This document shows positions 6,527-11,471 of a DNA stretch of 11,471 bases, piece by piece; the stretch's first letter is position 1; each line of letters begins with the position of its first letter. The stretch comes from Bacteroidales bacterium (GTDB taxonomy: Bacteria > Bacteroidota > Bacteroidia > Bacteroidales > UBA932). A program made the translations under genes and the position numbers. Below the pieces are notes generated by a model that worked only from the letters and a program-made list of their open reading frames with translations, ran no database searches and was not told the origin of the DNA. The stretch lies in the NCBI GenBank assembly GCA_004555145.1, contig SFJB01000048.1, positions 1 through 11,471 on the forward strand, read 5' to 3'.

Positions 6527-6930
6527 TGGCAACAATCTTCACCAAAATTGCCAAGGGTGAAATTCCATCCTGGAAAGTCGCAGAAGACGAAAACTACTAC
6601 GCCTTCCTCGACATCAGCCCGCTTGCCCTCGGCCATACCCTCGTCATTCCAAAGCATACGGAAGACGACTATATCTTCAATTTGGATTCTGACACCTACG
6701 AAGGACTCTGGGCCTTTGCCCGCAAAGTTGCCGTAGCCCTCAAGCAGGCAGTTCCGTGCAAGAGGGTGGGAGTTGCCGTGCTTGGAATGGAAGTTCCTCA
6801 CACCCATATCCACCTCATCCCTCTCCAGAGCGAGGCAGATATGGACTTCCGCAAACAGCGTCCGGAATTCACCAAAGAACAAATGGCACAGACTGCTGCC
6901 ACAATATTATCAGCTTATGAAAATCAATAA
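6526..6930 (+). CDS. HIT-family (histidine triad) nucleotide hydrolase
   Basis: This 134-aa cytoplasmic protein belongs to the Hint/HIT branch of nucleotide-binding hydrolases, which cleave nucleoside phosphoramidates or acyl-adenylates. The start, IFTKIAKGEIPSWKVAEDE (4-22), is the classic Hint N-terminus. ALGHTLVIPKH (34-44) is the nucleotide-binding strand. The triad HTHIHLI (92-98) supplies H92, H94 and the nucleophile H96. The physiological substrate cannot be read from sequence; Hint enzymes can hydrolyse aminoacyl-adenylates, including those made by tRNA synthetases (family knowledge). The ATG uses the last A of the greA stop, and the 3' end overlaps the lipoprotein gene by 14 bp, so the three genes are almost certainly one transcript. 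Confidence 0.94.
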   Translation: MATIFTKIAKGEIPSWKVAEDENYYAFLDISPLALGHTLVIPKHTEDDYIFNLDSDTYEGLWAFARKVAVALKQAVPCKRVGVAVLGMEVPHTHIHLIPLQSEADMDFRKQRPEFTKEQMAQTAATILSAYENQ

Positions 6931-8014
6931 ATCCGCTTTGATTCTGCTCGCTTCGCTTGCGATTGCAGCCTGCTCCCAGAGTGCAGGCATCTCCGGAAAG
7001 ATCGAAGGTGCCGCTGAGAAGGACATCGTACTCAAGCAGCTCGAGGTGAACAAGTTTTCCGTGCTTGACACAATCAGGACTGCAAGCGATGGCTCATTCA
7101 GGTATAAGGTCAACGTAAGGAAGGGAGAACCCGAGTTCGTATACGTATTTTATGGGGATACCCGCATTGCGGCCCTGCTTCTCGAGAAGGGAGAGCATGC
7201 ATCTGTGATAGCCGACACCCTCGGCAACTACAGCGTGGAAGGCTCCGAAGGTTCCGCCAAACTCGCCGAGGTCGACAAGGAATACGTAGACTTCATAAAG
7301 AATATGGACGCTGCTGTAGGAGACGGCCCGGCTATGGCAAAGACCTACCTCCAGCACTATCGACACAGTCTCAAGTATGTTGTGGGGAATCCTTTCTCTC
7401 TGACAGTGATTCCTGTGCTGTATGAACAGCTCGGCCCTGACACTCCCGTATTCAACCAGCCGTCTGACGCCTTTATATTCAGATCTGCGGCAGATTCGCT
7501 GAAAAAGGCTTATCCGGATTCCCGCTACGTGAAAGCTCTCGAGAAGGAAGCCGCCCGCAGGATGAGGATGCTGGAACTTGACGGACGGCTCCGCAATGCT
7601 ACAGAGATATCTTACCCCGACATCAAACTCCCTGACATCAACGGAGAGATGAAGGCACTCAGCTCAGTAGATGCAAAGGCCGTCCTTGTGCATTTCTGGG
7701 ACGTCGCAGATGTGGCACAGAAGATGATGAACCTGGATTCGCTGCTTCCTCTGTACGAAAAGTACCACGGTCGCGGCCTTGAGATCTATTCGATTTGCGT
7801 GAGCACCGACAAAGCCCTATGGGGTTCAGTTGTAAGCGCGCAGAAACTTCCGTGGATCAATGTGAACGACGGTCTGGGCTGCGTTTCTCCTGTCACCCTG
7901 TACAACGTCAGCAGCCTTCCGAATTCCTTCCTCATCGTGGACGGAGAGCTCTACTCCGAGTCAGTGAGTGGAGAGAACGGACTCAGAAAGGTACTCGACA
8001 AGGTGCTGAAATAA
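6917..8014 (+). CDS. DUF4369/thioredoxin-fold lipoprotein lacking the CxxC motif
   Basis: This is a 365-aa predicted lipoprotein. The signal peptide (1-18) ends in a lipobox IAAC with C19 as the lipidation site, and this fixes the start at 6917; the frame is open further upstream, inside the HIT gene. Residues about 23-115 look like a DUF4369 beta domain, 120-230 are mainly helical, and 233-365 have the AhpC/TSA-thioredoxin pattern: PDIKLPDINGE, then AVLVHFW (255-261), and a cis-proline site SLPNSFLIVDG (333-343). Aligning on W261, the two redox cysteines of WCxxC-type relatives fall on D265 and Q268, so disulphide chemistry is lost. From memory, DUF4369-thioredoxin lipoproteins are numerous in Bacteroidota and face the periplasm. 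The role is unknown; a binding or scaffold function is possible. It is the last gene of the greA operon. Confidence 0.88.
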   Translation: MKINKSALILLASLAIAACSQSAGISGKIEGAAEKDIVLKQLEVNKFSVLDTIRTASDGSFRYKVNVRKGEPEFVYVFYGDTRIAALLLEKGEHASVIADTLGNYSVEGSEGSAKLAEVDKEYVDFIKNMDAAVGDGPAMAKTYLQHYRHSLKYVVGNPFSLTVIPVLYEQLGPDTPVFNQPSDAFIFRSAADSLKKAYPDSRYVKALEKEAARRMRMLELDGRLRNATEISYPDIKLPDINGEMKALSSVDAKAVLVHFWDVADVAQKMMNLDSLLPLYEKYHGRGLEIYSICVSTDKALWGSVVSAQKLPWINVNDGLGCVSPVTLYNVSSLPNSFLIVDGELYSESVSGENGLRKVLDKVLK

Positions 8015-8019
8015 TAATC

Positions 8020-8886
8020 CTAAATCAAGGAAGAGATTATCTCCCTGGCTGCGCTGCGGTCCAGGGAGAGTTGTTTTTTCAGCTCTTCCACCCCATTCAT
8101 TGCGCGCATATCGCGGATTCGTGCAATGAACCTGAGCCTCAGCTCGAGACCGTAGATGCTTTCATCAAAGTCGAAGATGTTGGTCTCTATAACATCTCCC
8201 ACATTGGTCATTCCATAGTATTGTCTGTCCAGAACTGAGACTTCCGTAACGTAAACTCCTCTTCCCGGCACCAGTTTCAGGGGATTGGAGCACACAGTAT
8301 TGGCAGTAGGGAAGCCTATGGTCCTGCCCAGCTGCTTTCCGCTTACTACTACTCCGGAGAGCGAATACCTCTCTCCGAGCATCCTATTTGCCTCGCCTAT
8401 CTCCCCTGAGGCTACCAGTTCCCGGATCTTGGTTGAACTCACAGTGCTGCCGTCAGGCAGGCTGAAAGGAGGAACCATCATTGCCTCGAGTCCCAGTTCC
8501 CCGCACAAGTCCTGCAATTGCCTGGCATTGAGTCTGTCACAACCCAGCCTGTTGTCGTAACCCAGAATGAGACAACTTACCCCATAACGCTTCACGAGCA
8601 GTTCGGAGATGTATTCACGGGCGCTCATTGAGGCGAATTGTTTGGTGAACGGGATGGTAACGACCCTGTCCACGCCTGCAGATTCAAGCAGGAGGCGCTT
8701 TTCTTCAGGGGTAGTGAGGAATCTCAACCTCCCTGCATCCTGTTGAAGTACTGTCCTGGGGTGCTGGGAGAAAGTAAGGACAAGCGCCTCCTCGCCCCTT
8801 TTTCGGGCCGAGGAGACGAGTGTCTTTAGAACTTCACGGTGTCCAAGATGGACTCCGTCAAAAAAGCCGGTGGCTGCTACAGCCAT
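8020..8886 (-). CDS. ribF: Bifunctional riboflavin kinase / FAD synthetase with a shortened flavokinase loop
   Basis: RibF phosphorylates riboflavin to FMN and adenylates FMN to FAD. The FAD-synthetase half shows GFFDGVHLGH (7-16), containing the HxGH nucleotide motif, and SSTKIREL (150-157). The kinase half shows GRTIGFPTAN (187-196) with the PTAN motif (T194, N196), GRGVYV (208-213), and E234 at the catalytic-base position. At 288 aa it is about 20 shorter than usual. The N-terminus begins close to the first motif, and between NVG (228-230) and IETNIFDF (233-240) about ten residues, including the usual xPT segment, are missing. The start at 8886 overlaps the glgP stop by 10 bp, and no other ATG fits better. 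The stop converges on the lipoprotein gene 5 bp away. Its pairing with glgP has no obvious metabolic reason. Confidence 0.95.
   Translation of the reverse strand: MAVAATGFFDGVHLGHREVLKTLVSSARKRGEEALVLTFSQHPRTVLQQDAGRLRFLTTPEEKRLLLESAGVDRVVTIPFTKQFASMSAREYISELLVKRYGVSCLILGYDNRLGCDRLNARQLQDLCGELGLEAMMVPPFSLPDGSTVSSTKIRELVASGEIGEANRMLGERYSLSGVVVSGKQLGRTIGFPTANTVCSNPLKLVPGRGVYVTEVSVLDRQYYGMTNVGDVIETNIFDFDESIYGLELRLRFIARIRDMRAMNGVEELKKQLSLDRSAAREIISSLI
8040..8078 (+). terminator. Intrinsic terminator of the greA operon, inside the ribF 3' end
   Basis: TCTCCCTGG (8040-8048) and CCAGGGAGA (8061-8069) are a perfect 9-bp inverted repeat around a 12-nt loop. They are followed on the plus strand by GTTGTTTTTT (8070-8079). 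This fits a terminator for the plus-strand operon ending at 8014. The same bases encode the last residues of RibF on the other strand, including the lysine pair that gives the T-run. The hairpin has no matching T-run on the minus strand. Confidence 0.7.
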
Positions 8887-11390
8887 TTCACGAGAGGGAA
8901 ATCCTGTCTGTGAGGCAGGAGAGGATTCTTAGGATAAATCCTGGTACCTACCTGATACATACCGGTCCTCTCAGGGAGCACTTCCACCTGATAGGTAGCC
9001 TTGCCGTTCTCGTAGGAAACGAGACTGAACTCGTTCACTGCCTGGAGGTGGAGTTTACCCTTCTCGTCGGAAACGGTGAACAGCATCTCGACTCCTATAT
9101 CCTCCGGCTTAAGACGGCCAAGGTCGAGCACCACCTCACTCTTGAGTGTATTCTCTGCTGAGAGAGAGTATGATGCATCAGGCTGGGTATAGGATACGAT
9201 ACGGATGTTGTTCCACTCGGCGAGAACGAGGTCTTTCCACTGGGCAATTTCCCTTGCCACCTTGTCATTGTCGGCAGAAAGCTTGGCATAGCGCTCGCAC
9301 TGAGGAATATAATACTGATTGCAGTAGTCCGTGAGCATCCTGTTGGTAGTAAACTCACAGGCCACCTTGGCGATGGTGTTCTTGATGTAGCCTATCCACT
9401 TTGCCGAGAGTCCGGTCTTTTCGTCAACTGCATAGTAATCAGGAGCAATTTCGTTCTCTATGGTAGAGTAGATGGTAGCAGAATCCAATTCGTTCTGGTA
9501 GTTAGGATCGTCGTAGGTCTTCTCGAGAGGCAGGGCCCAGCCGGCACCCGGCTTGTATCCCTCGACCCACCAACCGTCAAGTACGGAGAAATGCATAACT
9601 CCGTTCATTGCGGCCTTTTCACCGGAAGTACCGGATGCTTCAAGAGGACGGGTAGGGTTGTTGAGCCATACGTCCACGCCCTGGACCATACGCTTGGCAA
9701 GGGTGATGTCATATCCAGGGACGAAGATGATTCGGCCGAGGAACCTGTCCTGCTTGGAGATTTCGATTATCTGCTTGATGAGGTCCTGACCGGCACCGTC
9801 GGCAGGGTGAGCCTTACCGGCAAAGATGAACTGCACAGGGCGCTTAGGATTGTTCACAATCTCAGCCAGTCTGTCAAGGTCGCTGAAGAGCAGGGTGGCT
9901 CTCTTATATGTTGCGAAACGGCGGGCAAAGCCGATGGTAAGAGCATCGTCGCTGAGCCTTTCCTTGATGGTCACAATCTGTTTTGGAGTATAGTGGGCAC
10001 AAAGCTGAGGATCCGAGAATCTCTCCTTGATTGCCTTGGTGAGTTCGCTTTTCATCAGCTTCCTGGTCTCCCACACTTCCTGGTCAGAAACGGAATAAAT
10101 GCCTTCAAAGCAGCTCTTGTCATAATGGTGGGTGGAGAACTGGTCTCCGAAGACCTTTGCGTGCACCTTTTTCCAGTCCCTGGAAGCCCAGGTAGGATAG
10201 TGTACGCCATTGGTGACATAGCTGATATAAAGTTCCTCAGGAAGATATCCCGGATACATATCTGCGAAAATCTCCTGGCTCACCTTGCCGTGAAGCATAG
10301 ATACACCGTTGACATTCTGGGACATATTCGCAGCGAGGGAGCTCATGGAGAACTTCTCGTCGTGATTGTCAGGATTGATCTTGCCCAGGGTCATAAGAGT
10401 ATGCCAGTCAATGCCTACAGTCGGGAGGTAAGAGCCTATGTACTTGCCGAGAAGCTCGTCAGTGAAGGCGTCGTGACCTGCAGGCACAGGAGTATGGGTA
10501 GTGAAGAGTCCTGTAGCCCTGATGAGCTCCATAGACTCGGAGAAGCTGAGGTGGCCACCCTGCATGCACTCGCGAAGCCTCTCGAGACCGGCGAAGGCAG
10601 CGTGTCCTTCATTGTAATGGTAAATGGTAGGATTGAGCCCGAGAGCACGAAGTGCGCGGACACCGCCAATACCGAGCAGGATTTCCTGCTTGAGACGGTT
10701 CTCCCAGTCACCTCCATAGAGCTGGTGGGTCACCTGCCTGTCCTCAGGAATATTGGCTTCGAAGTCAGTATCGAGCAGGTAGAGGTCAGTACGGCCCACC
10801 GCCACCTTCCAGATGCGTGCCGTCATATCACGTCCCGGGAGGGCAACTTTGATAGTCTTCCATACTCCGTTGGCGTCAATTACCGGCTCTGCAGGAATCT
10901 TCATGAAATCCTGAGCCTGGTACTCTGCCACCTGATTTCCCTGAGGGGTAAGCCTCTGGGTGAAGTATCCATACCTGTACAGAAGTCCTACTGCGACGAG
11001 GTTCACGTTCATATCACTGGTTTCCTTGAGGTAGTCACCTGCCAGGATTCCGAGACCTCCGGAATAGATCTTCAAAGAGGTATCAAGGCCATACTCCATA
11101 CAGAAGTATGCCACCGACGGTTCAACTCTTTCTGATTTCTTAGCCATATACGAGTTGAATTCCTGCATCACCTTGTCGAGGCGTGCTACGAATTCCTCGT
11201 CCTTAGACAGAGCCACATATCTCTTGTAGCTCACCTTATCCAGGATTTCCATCGGATTATGGCCGGACTTGTGCCAAAGGTCATAATCGACGCTCTTGAA
11301 GAGAGCTTTGGCGTTATCGTTCCAGCACCGCCAGAGGTTTTTGCAAAGGGTTTCAAGGCCCGAAAGTTTCTCCGAGCAGTCACGGCGCAC
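8877..11390 (-). CDS. glgP: Alpha-glucan (glycogen) phosphorylase, GT35, N-terminus uncertain
   Basis: This PLP-dependent enzyme releases glucose 1-phosphate from glycogen or maltodextrin. The 837 aa match the shorter GT35 branch common in Bacteroidota. Visible blocks are IYSGGLGILAGDY (108-120), THQLYGGDWENRLKQEILL (221-239), YHYNEGHAAF (257-266), TTHTPVPAGHDAF (297-309), RRFATYKRA (490-498), GKAHPADGAGQ (525-535) and EASGTSGEKAAMNG (584-597), where K592 is the expected PLP lysine. The C-terminus (about 740-837) is an extra beta-rich part ending PHRQDFPLVKWL, as in relatives. The only available start is a GTG at 11390, two codons after an in-frame TAG (11399-11397). Relatives recalled from memory have about 20 more residues before the first conserved segment, so the 5' end may be truncated, frameshifted or disrupted by an assembly join. 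It overlaps ribF by 10 bp. No glgA is in the window. Confidence 0.95.
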   Translation of the reverse strand: MRRDCSEKLSGLETLCKNLWRCWNDNAKALFKSVDYDLWHKSGHNPMEILDKVSYKRYVALSKDEEFVARLDKVMQEFNSYMAKKSERVEPSVAYFCMEYGLDTSLKIYSGGLGILAGDYLKETSDMNVNLVAVGLLYRYGYFTQRLTPQGNQVAEYQAQDFMKIPAEPVIDANGVWKTIKVALPGRDMTARIWKVAVGRTDLYLLDTDFEANIPEDRQVTHQLYGGDWENRLKQEILLGIGGVRALRALGLNPTIYHYNEGHAAFAGLERLRECMQGGHLSFSESMELIRATGLFTTHTPVPAGHDAFTDELLGKYIGSYLPTVGIDWHTLMTLGKINPDNHDEKFSMSSLAANMSQNVNGVSMLHGKVSQEIFADMYPGYLPEELYISYVTNGVHYPTWASRDWKKVHAKVFGDQFSTHHYDKSCFEGIYSVSDQEVWETRKLMKSELTKAIKERFSDPQLCAHYTPKQIVTIKERLSDDALTIGFARRFATYKRATLLFSDLDRLAEIVNNPKRPVQFIFAGKAHPADGAGQDLIKQIIEISKQDRFLGRIIFVPGYDITLAKRMVQGVDVWLNNPTRPLEASGTSGEKAAMNGVMHFSVLDGWWVEGYKPGAGWALPLEKTYDDPNYQNELDSATIYSTIENEIAPDYYAVDEKTGLSAKWIGYIKNTIAKVACEFTTNRMLTDYCNQYYIPQCERYAKLSADNDKVAREIAQWKDLVLAEWNNIRIVSYTQPDASYSLSAENTLKSEVVLDLGRLKPEDIGVEMLFTVSDEKGKLHLQAVNEFSLVSYENGKATYQVEVLPERTGMYQVGTRIYPKNPLLPHRQDFPLVKWL

Positions 11391-11471
11391 ATCACGCTAC
11401 TGTGTCGCCTTATGGCATTGAGGTGACAGCCCATCGCTACGAATTGCAATGGAAAAACGGGTTTATGTTCG
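11391..11471. other. Window edge with no supportable gene
   Basis: These 81 bases lie upstream of the glgP GTG. I find no TAnnTTTG promoter and no frame continuing the glgP N-terminus. A plus-strand frame from GTG 11402 to the edge is open, but it is too short to identify. The sequence may be the start of a neighbouring gene or foreign to the locus. Confidence 0.3.

Noticed and set aside
6773..6916. Longer start for the lipoprotein, within the HIT gene
   Set aside because: It would bury the signal peptide and lipobox 48 residues inside the protein.
9591..11135. Long plus-strand open frame (514 codons) opposite glgP
   Set aside because: It lies wholly antisense to a gene with unmistakable GT35 motifs, its translation shows no domain pattern, and it follows from codon bias of the other strand.
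11402..11471. Start of a new plus-strand gene (GTG at 11402)
   Set aside because: Only 23 codons are visible before the edge, with no promoter or identifiable motif. It is kept as a possibility under the window-edge entry.

Overview
The window is a compact stretch of about 53-55% GC chromosome from a member of the Bacteroidota, most likely Bacteroidales, perhaps near Rikenellaceae/Alistipes (the family level is a guess). The reasons are the ileS - DksA/TraR-like - lspA gene order, a eukaryote-like type 2 IleRS, a DUF4369-type lipoprotein, a Bacteroidota-style glucan phosphorylase, -7 boxes of the TAnnTTTG type, and the near absence of Shine-Dalgarno sequences. It reads as core chromosome. I see no mobile element, CRISPR array, tRNA or rRNA, and no gap above 100 bases between genes.

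Layout. Minus strand, 21-4366: ileS, a DksA/TraR-like gene and lspA form a tight operon read leftward. An 85-bp AT-rich region (4367-4451) holds two interlocked promoters, one for ileS and one for the plus-strand operon cvpA - tsaB - small membrane protein (4452-5980). A short gap (5981-6055) holds a new promoter and a strong hairpin with a T-run in front of a second plus-strand operon: greA - HIT protein - DUF4369/thioredoxin-like lipoprotein (6056-8014). That operon converges, with only 5 bp between stop codons, on the minus-strand pair glgP - ribF (8020-11390). The last 81 bases hold no gene I can support.

How the genes work together. ileS charges tRNA-Ile. tsaB, across the shared promoter region, belongs to the t6A37 pathway, which modifies ANN-decoding tRNAs including tRNA-Ile. 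greA and the DksA-like protein both belong to families that act through the RNA polymerase secondary channel. lspA matures lipoproteins, one of which is encoded at 6917-8014. ribF makes FMN and FAD, and glgP degrades glycogen.

I do not see an obviously new multi-gene system. The points worth a second look are sequence departures inside known families: a swapped GXHH signature in IleRS (a change linked to extreme mupirocin resistance), a DksA-like protein with three of four zinc cysteines lost at exact spacing, a thioredoxin-fold lipoprotein with both catalytic cysteines replaced, a RibF lacking a flavokinase loop, an attenuator-like hairpin in the greA leader, face-to-face overlapping promoters between ileS and the tsaB operon, and an abrupt end to the glgP reading frame near the window edge.
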